From an uncultured Dokdonia sp. (GTDB lineage: Bacteria > Bacteroidota > Bacteroidia > Flavobacteriales > Flavobacteriaceae): DNA of 64,000 nucleotides. The stretch is taken from contig NZ_CANLNH010000008.1 of the NCBI RefSeq assembly GCF_947492535.1, forward strand, positions 56,518 through 120,517. Reading direction: 5' to 3'. Position 1 is the stretch's first letter. Every line of letters begins with the position of its first letter. Below, piece after piece: positions 1 to 8,077 of this stretch. The notes under the pieces are model-generated. The model ran no database searches and was not told the origin of the DNA. It was given only the letters and a program-made list of their open reading frames with translations. Both the position numbers and the translations under genes were made by a program.

Positions 1-579
1 AACTTCGGACCAAATCCAGAGTTAGATCCAGAAGAAAATTTAACGGTAGAAGGAGGAGTAGAAGTAAAACTAGGAAAGAACTTTAGAGCGAGTGCATTGT
101 ATTTTGATAGAGAAGAAACAGATGTGATTCTTTTTGACTTCGAAGCTGGATATTTTAATAATCCAGAAGAAGTAAATACAAGCGGTATTGAAGTAGAAAT
201 AAATGCAACACCTGTAAAAAATCTATCAGTAACAGCAAATTATACCTATATCGATAATGAAAATAACGCTGTGCTTATTCCAGAAAGTAAAGCAAACCTT
301 TTAGTAGGATATGACTTTTCTCCTAGAACCTTCGCTTCGGTAGGGTTTCAATATACAGATGATAGACTCGCAAATGATTTTAGAGAATTCCCAGCGACAG
401 AAGTAACATTAGAAAGTTTTAGTCTTGTAAATCTTGCATTTGGTCATACCCTAAAGAATGACAAATGGAGATTTTTACTAAGTGTAGATAATTTACTTAA
501 TGAAGATTATCAAGACGTTTTTGGATTTACATCAAGAGGAACTAACGTAAAACTAGGAGTAACATTAAATCTTTTATAA
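1..579 (+). CDS. TonB-dependent receptor, C-terminal part (5' end outside window)
   Basis: The frame is open from base 1, so this is the 3' end of a longer gene; a methionine at base 97 is internal, not a start. The visible 192 residues begin with a NPELDPEENLTVEGG segment, which matches the 'NP.L.PE' strand typical of TonB-dependent outer-membrane barrels. Alternating aromatic/polar beta strands follow, then the late motif SVDNLLNEDYQ and a final strand ending in leucines (LGVTLNLL). The family imports siderophores, vitamin B12 or other large solutes across the outer membrane using TonB energy. The overall look is nearest to BtuB/siderophore-type receptors, but the plug and TonB box lie outside, so the substrate cannot be told. 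A hairpin terminator follows. Confidence 0.85.
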   Translation, partial: NFGPNPELDPEENLTVEGGVEVKLGKNFRASALYFDREETDVILFDFEAGYFNNPEEVNTSGIEVEINATPVKNLSVTANYTYIDNENNAVLIPESKANLLVGYDFSPRTFASVGFQYTDDRLANDFREFPATEVTLESFSLVNLAFGHTLKNDKWRFLLSVDNLLNEDYQDVFGFTSRGTNVKLGVTLNLL

Positions 580-643
580 AGTCTATTCCTTTTTGAATTA
601 AGCAGTTTCTATATACTTTATATAGTACATAGAACACCAATAA

Positions 644-675
644 AAAGCCCTTATCAGTTATTGATAAGGGCTTTG
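644..675. terminator. Intrinsic terminator after the TonB receptor gene
   Basis: A 12-bp inverted repeat (AAGCCCTTATCA and its complement, short loop) lies 65 bp past the receptor stop and is flanked by A- and T-rich tracts. Confidence 0.75.
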
Positions 676-770
676 TTTATGTATATATGTTATTTGTCTG
701 GTTTAGTTGAGTGGAGTTGAAACCTAATATTAACATGATTTTGATATAGATTATCTAATATGTTTTCCTT

Positions 771-1040
771 TTTCTCCAGTATACGACAGAATATAAATTC
801 TGGGCGAGATGGAGCGATGGCATATACAGTTAAAAATTTTTGAAGCCTTGGAAACGACAAAGTGTGAGCTTTGTGCGAGGAGTAGCGATGGAAAAACTTA
901 TTGTGGTTTTTCGCTTTAAGCGAAAAAATACCTAAGAAATCGAAGATTCATGAGTTCCAAAATTTAAAATAGAAATCACGCGAATAAAAAGCGTCTTTTC
1001 TTTTGGTTCCGTTTTCTTTGGACGAGCAAAGAAAATGAAC
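771..1040. repeat. Long dispersed repeat, copy 1
   Basis: This 270-bp stretch shares several blocks with 44243-44401 in the same order. They are a TTTCTCCAGTATA start, GTTAAAAATTTTTGAA, CCTTGGAAA, a TTTTTCGC-TTAA-GCGAAAAA hairpin, and a final block with TCTTTTCTTTTGGTTC and CAAAGAAAATGAAC. The 44-kb copy lacks about 110 bp found here. A start fragment alone occurs at 10632-10653. No ORF is conserved between copies. It fills most of the 637-bp gap before the next gene. Confidence 0.75.
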
Positions 1041-1216
1041 AAATATGTTAGTTATTAAATAATTATGTCCAGTTTTAGTAAAATCATACTAAAAAGGGGA
1101 ACTAAATATTTATGTCGAACTCACGTTATATTGAATTGATCAATAGTTCTCGACTGCGCTCGAACGTACATTGGTAACTAATGAATAGCATTTTGCATAC
1201 AATTATTAAACGCTAT

Positions 1217-1465
1217 CTATTTCTTCTTAAAAATCAGATTAAACAAAAATAGAATAACGATAGCACCTATAGCGCCAGTGAGTATTGCTCCGATCCAACC
1301 TGTTCCAAGACTTACGCCAAGTTTTCCTAAGAGCCAAGAACCCACAAAGCTACCTATGATCCCGATAATAATATTTCCAATAATGCCTAAGCCACTACCG
1401 CTGTATAGTTTGCTTCCTAGCCAACCTGCTAATGCTCCAATAATAAGTGTTGCAATGATTCCCAT
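1217..1465 (-). CDS. GlsB/YeaQ/YmgE family stress-response membrane protein
   Basis: An 82-residue, very glycine-rich protein with about three transmembrane helices (residues 2-22, 27-47, 55-77) and a short lysine tail. This is the typical size and glycine pattern (GALAGWLGSKL, GIIGSFVGSWLLG) of the 'transglycosylase-associated protein' family. Those proteins are small inner-membrane proteins induced by general or cell-wall stress; the enzymatic name is historical and the molecular role is unknown. It stands alone, with repeats on one side and the terminator of the next gene on the other. The family call is firm; the function is only what is known for the family. Confidence 0.9.
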   Translation of the reverse strand: MGIIATLIIGALAGWLGSKLYSGSGLGIIGNIIIGIIGSFVGSWLLGKLGVSLGTGWIGAILTGAIGAIVILFLFNLIFKKK

Positions 1466-1564
1466 ATGTTGATTTTTAGTTGTTAGTCTCTACAATGTAA
1501 TCGATTTTTTTGAGATTTACTTTTGAAGGTATATTTTAGAAAGGTATCAATGTGTACTATTTAG

Positions 1565-1614
1565 TATAAAAAAACGGAAATTGTTACACTTGTTGTATGC
1601 AACAATCTCCGTTT
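1565..1614 (-). terminator. Intrinsic terminator of the hydrolase-OsmC gene
   Basis: Inverted repeat AAACGGAAATTGTT / AACAATCTCCGTTT. Read on the minus strand it is followed by a run of seven or more T, and it starts 26 bp after the stop of the gene at 1640-2857. Confidence 0.8.
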
Positions 1615-1639
1615 GAATTAAAATATGATTACGTGATTA

Positions 1640-2857
1640 CTACGCTAATGTACTAATCACTTGCGTCTCATTATGTAATGTTTTATGCACCGGACACTTA
1701 TCTGCAATTTGCATGATGCGTGCTTTCTGTTTGTCATCAAGTCCATCTGCAGTAAGTTTAACAACCCGTGTGAAGGTATCAATCTTTGCTGTAGGGTCAT
1801 CTTCACATGCTTGACAATCTTGCGGATAGGATTTAGAATAACTCGTATGTACTTCTACATTATCTATTTTCCATCCTTTACGTCTCGCATACATTTGTAT
1901 GGTCATGGCTGTACATGCAGATAAAGAACCCGCTAAAAGTTCATACGGCGTAGGTCCATAATCATTTCCTCCAATACTTGGCGGTTCGTCAGCTTTCATA
2001 TAATGATTCCCAAGCTTCAGTTCTGTGGTATATTTATCTTCGTCATCTAGACTAGCTGCTACTTGGTAGGTAGTACTTATGGTATCATTTTCTACAGCTG
2101 GAATATATCGAGCGGCCCATCCAGCAATCACTTTCCCCACATATGAGGCATTTTTCTTATCAATGAGTAAATGTTCCGAGCCATCTAAAGTCACAAAACT
2201 TTTTGGGTGATGTGCCGCATGGTAAATCTCTTCTGCATTTTTAATAGATACCGTAGCATCTTGCGGTGAATGTAAAATCAATAACGCTTTATTGAGTTTA
2301 CGAGCTGCATCTGTACAAGAACACGCTTCTAGATCATCTATAAATTGTTTTTTAAAGGTAAAGTCACGACCAGCAAGTGTCACATTAGCCTGTCCTTCTT
2401 GTCTAATCACTTCGAGTCGACTTCCTAATTGCTTTTGCACATGCTGCGGATTACTTGGAGCGCCTATGGTAGCCACTGCAAGTACACTCTCTATTTGACC
2501 ACCTGCAAAAATAGCAGCTGCGCCTCCTAAAGAATGCCCCACAATAAGTGTAGGCGCTTTATATTCCTTTGTTAGAAATTCAGCAGCACTGATGAGGTCT
2601 GTGACATTACTAGAAAAATTCGTGTCGGCAAAATCACCTTCACTACCGCCTAAGCCCATAAAGTCAAAACGCAATACGCCAAAACCTTCTGATGCTAGTG
2701 CACGACTTACATTACGTACCGCACTAAAATCTTTACTACAGGTAAAACAGTGTGCAAAAATGGCAAAATTATGAGGATGTTGATCTGCAGGAAGATCTAA
2801 TCGTGCAGATAAAGACTTCCCTTCTGCATTTATAAACGTTAATTTACTTGATTTCAT
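1640..2857 (-). CDS. Bifunctional alpha/beta hydrolase - OsmC/Ohr family fusion protein
   Basis: Two domains in 405 residues. Residues 1-255 are an alpha/beta hydrolase with the nucleophile elbow GHSLGG (Ser109) and likely acid and base at Asp200 (SPQDAT) and His229 (GSEHLL). Residues 270-405 are an OsmC/Ohr domain with the two redox cysteines in their expected settings: Cys315 in SLSACTAMT and Cys388 in ADKCPVHKTL. OsmC/Ohr proteins reduce organic hydroperoxides through this cysteine pair. The fusion is a recurrent architecture and suggests that an ester or lipid hydroperoxide is cleaved and detoxified together; the substrate is not known. Cytoplasmic, no signal peptide. Single gene with its own terminator. 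Confidence 0.92.
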   Translation of the reverse strand: MKSSKLTFINAEGKSLSARLDLPADQHPHNFAIFAHCFTCSKDFSAVRNVSRALASEGFGVLRFDFMGLGGSEGDFADTNFSSNVTDLISAAEFLTKEYKAPTLIVGHSLGGAAAIFAGGQIESVLAVATIGAPSNPQHVQKQLGSRLEVIRQEGQANVTLAGRDFTFKKQFIDDLEACSCTDAARKLNKALLILHSPQDATVSIKNAEEIYHAAHHPKSFVTLDGSEHLLIDKKNASYVGKVIAGWAARYIPAVENDTISTTYQVAASLDDEDKYTTELKLGNHYMKADEPPSIGGNDYGPTPYELLAGSLSACTAMTIQMYARRKGWKIDNVEVHTSYSKSYPQDCQACEDDPTAKIDTFTRVVKLTADGLDDKQKARIMQIADKCPVHKTLHNETQVISTLA

Positions 2858-3412
2858 GAGGTTGATTTGTTTTGATAATATGCTAAGTCGGTCTCTTATG
2901 AAACACCTAACTTTTGCGAATCGTTAAGTTACAAATATTCCTATTTTTTTGTAGCGTTTTTTTTCGCTTTAAGCGGAAAAATAAAAAACAAACCTTCCAG
3001 AATAATTACCTAACATCAAGAACTACCAATGTACATATTTAAATGATTCCTTAACTAATGTGGGTGTAGCGAGTTTTAATACCGTACCTTTCCTACTTGT
3101 ATTATGTATCTATTTGATATTAATTATCTCTTTGCTTCCGTTTAGCAAATGGCTAAGGCTCTACTTCTAAAGCCCTTATTTTTTTATTCATAAACACTAG
3201 TAACCAACTTGATGCCTGCTTGCTAGCGCATACCCAATGAAGTACATTTCATAAGATGTTTTACTACAGTCATTACGCTGTAAACCGTCTTCACTCATCG
3301 TTTACATAGAAAAACGCATGAGCTAATAGAATAGCAAATGATGTTATCAAAAATAGATGTTCATGTTTTCCTATAACCCATAGGATATATCAGTAATCGC
3401 TCATGGTTCATA
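2858..3412. other. Intergenic region without a recognisable gene
   Basis: The only structure I see is a CGCTTTAAGCG variant of the abundant palindrome near 2966-2977. The rest is AT-rich with no convincing ORF, RNA gene or promoter. Confidence 0.5.
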
Positions 3413-3537
3413 TGGGCGTGACCTTTATCCCGAACTTGGTTCAGGATAAAGGTCGGGCTTTCCGATACAATTCCTCGCACTTCTCCCGATTACAATCGGG
3501 ATCAGGCTGTGGGATTTCCACTGCAATCCCTCACGCA
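3413..3537. repeat. Structured repeat with nested hairpins (GGGCGTGACC...CCCTCACGC type)
   Basis: The stretch opens with GGGCGTGACC and closes with GCAATCCCTCACGC. It contains a hairpin of the 'GACCTTTATCC...GGATAAAGGTC' kind around 3419-3453 and a second one, CTCCCGAT/ATCGGGAT, near 3483-3502. It resembles the compound extragenic repeats seen in many Bacteroidota genomes. A 60-codon ORF crosses it but follows no protein-like pattern, and I do not call it. Confidence 0.6.
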
Positions 3538-3598
3538 AGAGAACATAGCATATCCATTTTAAAACAGCATTGTCACAGCAATTAATCCTGAGAATCCC

Positions 3599-4675
3599 AT
3601 GACTAAAGACTTACAAATCCATAGACCAGCACCTATTACGATTCAAAAAAATGCAACCGTATTTGATAATGAAGCAGATAGTAAGAAAGCAATCAACGTA
3701 TTAGAAAGCGGAAATCATATCGTTATCTCAGGTTTTTACAGCAATGGCTTGTTACTCCTTAAAGCACTAAAGAAGTATTTAGATAAAAAATTGCCTAACA
3801 CTTCTTTCCAAGAACAACGCGCCTCTAGAGCTAAATATCATATATTATCCAATCGGATTCTTGTTGAGATCGAAAATCACACTGTCGCCTTAAAGAAAGC
3901 GCCTTCTATTGGTTGGCTTAAAAAACTATATCCAGAAACTAGCGATTTTATACTATCATTTCCTCAAGTACAAGGACTTAATAGTTCGTGGCAATGGTAT
4001 ACAAACGGAATTTCAATTCCTGTACTACGCAACAAAATACATCCGTATTATGGTACTTATTTCCCTACCCGTTTTGATCATGTGATTCTTTTTGATAATT
4101 GGTTAAAACGGTATGAAGGTCCTAAAAAAACAGCCATCGATGTGGGGATAGGAAGCGGAATTCTCTCTTTCCAGCTCCTAAAATATGGATTTCAAAAAGT
4201 ATATGGTACAGATATAAACCCCAATGCCATTGTCGGATTAGCAGCGTTTATGGGAGATACTAAACTCTCTCGTAAGATAGCATTAGAACATGCACCTCTT
4301 TTTGGGAAGTATGATACCCCAACAGAATTGATTGTTTTCAATCCGCCTTGGTTACCCAAAACCAATCAAGAAGCCGATGTAGATGCTGCTATTTATTATG
4401 ACGAACATTTATTTCCTGATTTTTTCGCAGAAGCAAAAAATCGATTAGCAGCAGACGGCCAACTCGTTATTTTATTCTCAAACTTATCACAGATTACTAA
4501 TTTTAAAACATCACATCCTATAGAAAAAGAACTCTCAGAAGGAGGACGGTTTCGATTAGAACGCTGTTTTAAGAAGCGTGTCAAAGAAGCCTCTACAAGA
4601 ACAAAGCGTGATCAGAATTGGCGTGGTTCGGAAGAAGTCGAACTTTGGGTGCTAATGCATAAGGTGAGTTTGTGA
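3599..4675 (+). CDS. SAM-dependent methyltransferase (MTS-type, NPPW motif)
   Basis: 358 residues. The C-terminal two thirds is a class I methyltransferase. Motif I is DVGIGSGILSF near residues 180-190, an acidic motif II follows (YGTDINPNA), and the catalytic-type motif is FNPPW near residue 247. NPP[Y/F/W] marks the MTS/HemK superfamily, which methylates amide or exocyclic amino nitrogens in proteins, rRNA or DNA. The first 120 residues have no domain I recognise and probably bind the substrate. Cytoplasmic. The ATG follows directly on a CCC without a Shine-Dalgarno sequence, as usual in this phylum. The substrate cannot be assigned. Confidence 0.82.
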   Translation: MTKDLQIHRPAPITIQKNATVFDNEADSKKAINVLESGNHIVISGFYSNGLLLLKALKKYLDKKLPNTSFQEQRASRAKYHILSNRILVEIENHTVALKKAPSIGWLKKLYPETSDFILSFPQVQGLNSSWQWYTNGISIPVLRNKIHPYYGTYFPTRFDHVILFDNWLKRYEGPKKTAIDVGIGSGILSFQLLKYGFQKVYGTDINPNAIVGLAAFMGDTKLSRKIALEHAPLFGKYDTPTELIVFNPPWLPKTNQEADVDAAIYYDEHLFPDFFAEAKNRLAADGQLVILFSNLSQITNFKTSHPIEKELSEGGRFRLERCFKKRVKEASTRTKRDQNWRGSEEVELWVLMHKVSL

Positions 4676-4686
4676 GTTGAGGAGTT

Positions 4687-5019
4687 GATGTGTTTAAGAG
4701 TTAAAAGCTGGAGGCTGAATGGTTTTACATCAGAACAAGGTGATGATTTAAAATTGTATCGAAGCTACTAGAGTCGATGTGTTTAGGAGTTTAAATGTTT
4801 AGGGGTTTAAAAGTTGGGGACTGAGTGGTTTTAGGTCAGAACAGCGTGATGATTTAAAATTGTATCGAAGTCACCAGAATTGATGTGTTTAAATGTTTAA
4901 GAGTTAAAAGCTGGAGGCTGAGTGGTTTTAGGTCAGAACAGCGTGATGATTTAAAATTGTATCGAAGTCACTAGAATTGATGTGTCTAAAAGTTTAAAAA
5001 GCTTAAAAGTAGAGGAGTC
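4687..5019. repeat. Imperfect tandem repeat, about 3.4 units of 89-106 bp
   Basis: Units start with GATGTGT at 4687, 4776, 4882 and 4979 (the last is partial). Each full unit contains GATTTAAAATTGTATCGAAG near its end and GGTTTTA(C/G)(A/G)TCAGAACA in the middle. Unit lengths differ because the TTTAAGAGTTTAAA-like stretch is itself repeated a variable number of times. The array fills most of the 450-bp gap between the methyltransferase and the DUF418 gene. The GTATCGAAGTCAC ending resembles one arm of the hairpins at 32067 and 55415. Confidence 0.8.
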
Positions 5020-5097
5020 GATGTGTTGTCATATACATTGAGTTACCTTCAGGATACGCTTATGAAAACTTGGGTCAAGATTTCCGTTTCTAAATTG

Positions 5098-5105
5098 TAT
5101 TTTTG
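5098..5105 (+). promoter_or_regulatory. -7 box of the DUF418 gene
   Basis: TATTTTTG matches the Bacteroidota TAnnTTTG box and ends 20 bp before the ATG. No clear -33 TTG was found. Confidence 0.5.
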
Positions 5106-5125
5106 ATACACTTTCAAAGATATAT

Positions 5126-6340
5126 ATGACAAACTTATCTCATGAAAACGTTGGACCTGTCTCCAATAGAATTGTACTTCTAGATATCCTTAGAGGATTT
5201 GCACTTTTAGGAATCTTTGTTGTCAATATTGAGATTATGAATTGCATCTTTATGAATCAAGATGCATTTTCACAACAATGGACTTCTTCTCTAGATACAC
5301 TAGTCGTACGATTACAACAACTCTTTTTCTACGGAAAGTTCTTTCCCATATTTTCATTGTTATTTGGTGTAGGAATTAGTATTCAATTTTTAAGCGTAAA
5401 GCGAAAAGGGATACCGATGACTTTCTTTTATCGCCGTATGGGTGCTTTGTTTTTGTTTGGGATCGCGCATATCCTATTTTTATGGCCTGGCGATGTGATT
5501 CATATGTATGCCTTATTGGGGCTTTGCATCCTATTTTTAGCGGAATGGAAACCCAAAAATCTGATCATACTAGCCATCATTGTATTTCTCTTCCCTTTCT
5601 ACGGGAACATCTTTGAATGGATCACAACTATGCTAGGATATCAATCAGAAACCTATCTAAAGTCATATACTCCAGAATCTATTGTAACGGCCATTAGAGA
5701 AGGTTCTTATCTTGATGGTATGTCATTACGTATTCAAGAGTACAAAAGTAATATAGCAGTGTTATTTGTGTCCCTTATTCCTAAAGCATTTACGATGTTT
5801 ATCTTCGGATTCATCATAGGGAAGAAGAGATGGTTACACGAGATAGATACCTTAGTGCAACGCATCAAAAAACCAGTATTATGGATCGCTGTACTTTCTA
5901 ATGTATACAGAGTAATTTTCCTATTCTTTTTATGGGAAACTGAAATTTGGAAAGACTCTTTTTGGCGGACGTTGTTTATCTACCTCATGCAACTCTGTGA
6001 TGCATTGATGGCGCTATTTTATATCTGGATACTAGCATATTTATATCAGTATGGATTCTGGCAAAAGTTATTAAGTCCGTTACAATATGCGGGTCGTATG
6101 GCATTGACCAATTATTTATTACAAAGCTTCATCGGATTATTGATATTCTCTTCTATAGGATTGCAATGGTATCAAACCTTATCACCTTCACAGACCATGG
6201 GACTCGCTATAGGTGTTTTTATAGGACAAGTGTTACTAAGTAAGCTTTGGCTGTCTTTCTTCCGATTTGGTCCTTTAGAGTGGATTTGGAGATGTATTTC
6301 GTATGGGAAGGTGTTGGAGATTCGGAAGAAGAAGGAATAG
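5126..6340 (+). CDS. DUF418 domain-containing membrane protein (YeiB-like)
   Basis: 404 residues with about ten hydrophobic segments. The N-terminus has the signature RIVLLDILRGFALLGIFVVN, and the C-terminal DUF418 part has AGRMALTNYLLQSFIG followed by FGPLEWIWR. The family is an integral inner-membrane relative of acyltransferase-3 and NAG transferases, thought to move or acylate envelope molecules, but no activity is established. A second member lies at 42965-44179 with the same signatures (DALRGFALAGI, GRMALTNYVMQS, YGPLEWVWR), so the genome carries at least two paralogues. It has its own promoter and converges on the VOC gene with only 3 bp between stops. Confidence 0.88.
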   Translation: MTNLSHENVGPVSNRIVLLDILRGFALLGIFVVNIEIMNCIFMNQDAFSQQWTSSLDTLVVRLQQLFFYGKFFPIFSLLFGVGISIQFLSVKRKGIPMTFFYRRMGALFLFGIAHILFLWPGDVIHMYALLGLCILFLAEWKPKNLIILAIIVFLFPFYGNIFEWITTMLGYQSETYLKSYTPESIVTAIREGSYLDGMSLRIQEYKSNIAVLFVSLIPKAFTMFIFGFIIGKKRWLHEIDTLVQRIKKPVLWIAVLSNVYRVIFLFFLWETEIWKDSFWRTLFIYLMQLCDALMALFYIWILAYLYQYGFWQKLLSPLQYAGRMALTNYLLQSFIGLLIFSSIGLQWYQTLSPSQTMGLAIGVFIGQVLLSKLWLSFFRFGPLEWIWRCISYGKVLEIRKKKE

Positions 6341-6343
6341 TAT

Positions 6344-6730
6344 CTATAGAATATCATCATTTACTTCAATCCAATATCCGTTTGGGTCTTGAAAATACAC
6401 CTGTTTGATTCCATCGTTTCGTATATACTCTTTGTTTGGGGTATTTTTCCAGTCAGAGTATTCAATGTTTAATACTGCTAGATGTGTGATAAATGCATTA
6501 ATATCTGATGTTGCTAATGCAAAATGAACGGCCTTATTTATTTTTATTTCAGCATTTGGACGCGGAATCAAATGAAGTTGTTTTCCTTCTCCAAGGGATA
6601 GCCATCTCGTTTTTGAATCTGAAGCTGTATTCTTAATTTCTTCAAGTTGTAATACTTTTTGATAAAATGCGATAGATGCATCGACATCTTTGACCGAGAG
6701 TGCGATGTGATTGAATGAAAACAAAATCAT
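6344..6730 (-). CDS. VOC family protein (glyoxalase/bleomycin-resistance fold)
   Basis: 128 residues, the usual single VOC module. It opens with NHIALSVKDVDASIAFYQKVL and ends with YFQDPNGYWIEV. Metal-ligand positions of the fold are visible as His near the N-terminus and Glu in the last strand (WIEV). VOC proteins use a divalent metal for glyoxalase, dioxygenase or epimerase chemistry, or merely bind drugs; the sequence does not decide which. It is cytoplasmic and single, and it converges on the DUF418 gene. Confidence 0.88.
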   Translation of the reverse strand: MILFSFNHIALSVKDVDASIAFYQKVLQLEEIKNTASDSKTRWLSLGEGKQLHLIPRPNAEIKINKAVHFALATSDINAFITHLAVLNIEYSDWKNTPNKEYIRNDGIKQVYFQDPNGYWIEVNDDIL

Positions 6731-6892
6731 GTACTAAGATGGGTTTTTAGTTTGAAAATTGTTGTTGTGAGCAATTTATCTTTAAGTTGTAGTAGTTAGT
6801 GCTTGTTGTAAATTAGGGCTAGTGAGGAAATGAGTTGTTCTTAACAGAATTATGGACTTATGTAATAGATATAGGTGTTATCCTCAGTTATT

Positions 6893-7597
6893 TTACGATT
6901 CTATCAATGTTTTATCTTCTTCGTTTAGCAATTCAGTTAATAATTCAAAACTTTTGGTAGGAAACCTTGATAAATCAGCTTTAAAAAATAATAATAGTAA
7001 TTTATTCAACGAATAGATATTTCTGGTGTAATTGCTTTTCCAAATATTAAAGTCTCTAATTTTGAACGAATTAGTTTTTCTGGAATCAAGTTCGCATTGA
7101 AAGAATATTGGAGATTCACCGTGAATATGTTTTGAGAACTTCTTCCAATTTTGAGTTATTCTAACTAGTAGAGGAGAAATATCAGTTTCGAAATTTGGAT
7201 GTTTGTTTATATACTCCATTATTTTATCGTGTTTTAAAACAAAATCGCCATTTTGCCATTGTTGAAACTCAATTGGATGATGAATAAAATATAACAATTG
7301 TAGTGTTAATTCAATGCTGCTTCTTAAATGCATATGAGCAGAACGATATAGCCCAATGAGAGATAAAAAAAATGATGAATTGATATCCTCAAAAATTTCA
7401 TCAATCAAAATATCATAGTCTCTAAGATTAAGATTATGAAATACTATTTTATAATTTTTAGCTATTAGGGTAGCTTTATATATATCGTGTAATTCATCAT
7501 CATTTATATTTGTTAGAGATTCATCCCAAAATGTTTTAAAATCATTAAAATATAAAGGTATATCAGTTTTTGCTTTTTCTAAGATAGCTGTTTTCAT
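6893..7597 (-). CDS. Unknown protein, third gene of ParA-type operon
   Basis: 234 residues, mostly helical, with no signal peptide. I recognise no named family with confidence. The central helices (LYRSAHMHLRSSIELTLQLL, residues 84-103) and the later FSKHIHGE (154-161) resemble the look of HEPN-like all-helical proteins, where an Arg/Glu helix is followed by a '.S..iHg' segment; this is a weak impression. The start ATG overlaps the stop of the preceding gene by 4 bp (ATGA), which implies translational coupling. It is last in a three-gene unit after a ParA-type ATPase and an RNxxxH protein. Base composition is more AT-rich than the flanking genes, consistent with acquisition. Confidence 0.75.
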   Translation of the reverse strand: MKTAILEKAKTDIPLYFNDFKTFWDESLTNINDDELHDIYKATLIAKNYKIVFHNLNLRDYDILIDEIFEDINSSFFLSLIGLYRSAHMHLRSSIELTLQLLYFIHHPIEFQQWQNGDFVLKHDKIMEYINKHPNFETDISPLLVRITQNWKKFSKHIHGESPIFFQCELDSRKTNSFKIRDFNIWKSNYTRNIYSLNKLLLLFFKADLSRFPTKSFELLTELLNEEDKTLIES

Positions 7598-8076
7598 AAA
7601 TTACTCAAGATTTCTGCCCATTTAGTAAAAGATTCTATTTTAGATAACTCCTTCTTGTCTAATTGAATACTTTGATTGTGAAAAGTCTCATTTCTTATTT
7701 TTTGAACAGCAAGTTTTACTTTATCTTTAAGTTCTGGTCTTTTTTCTATTCGTTTAATAATTCGCTGTATCGTCAAGGCTCTTGATTCCTTCTGGTCTTT
7801 AAAGCCTAAACCCATTTCAACATTTGTAAAATCAATTAAATCTCGTATTCTTGGAAAAACTTTTTTATCCTCTAAAAATGACTTAATCAATTCAAGTTTA
7901 TCTTCGAAGCTTATTTTTTTATTTGATTTAAGATTTCTTGATTCTTGTATTTTTTCAAAAATCTTAAGATTTTTAATAAATATTCTTAATGAAGATGTAT
8001 CTAGCCCTCTTTTTTCATAATCAGATAGTTCTCTTAGAGTTTTCTCTAGTTGTATAATTTTATTAGATATTTCCAT
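7594..8076 (-). CDS. Unknown helical protein with an RNxxxH motif, second gene of ParA-type operon
   Basis: 160 residues, highly charged and predicted helical, with no signal peptide or membrane segment. Residues 128-133 read RNETFH, which fits the RNxxxH signature of HEPN ribonucleases, and the motif sits near the end of a helix as in that fold. The motif is short and could occur by chance. The gene begins 1 bp after the ParA-type gene and overlaps the next gene by 4 bp, so all three are probably made together. If the motif is real, the unit would pair an ATPase with an RNase toxin, as in toxin-antitoxin or anti-phage systems. Confidence 0.75.
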   Translation of the reverse strand: MEISNKIIQLEKTLRELSDYEKRGLDTSSLRIFIKNLKIFEKIQESRNLKSNKKISFEDKLELIKSFLEDKKVFPRIRDLIDFTNVEMGLGFKDQKESRALTIQRIIKRIEKRPELKDKVKLAVQKIRNETFHNQSIQLDKKELSKIESFTKWAEILSNL

Positions 8077-8077
8077 T

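Noticed and set aside
3403..3585. 60-codon ORF on the plus strand
   Set aside because: It runs through a hairpin-rich repeat (3413-3537), has no protein pattern, and no conserved start context.
4687..5019. CRISPR array
   Set aside because: Units are contiguous tandem copies of variable length with no unique spacers, and no cas genes are nearby.
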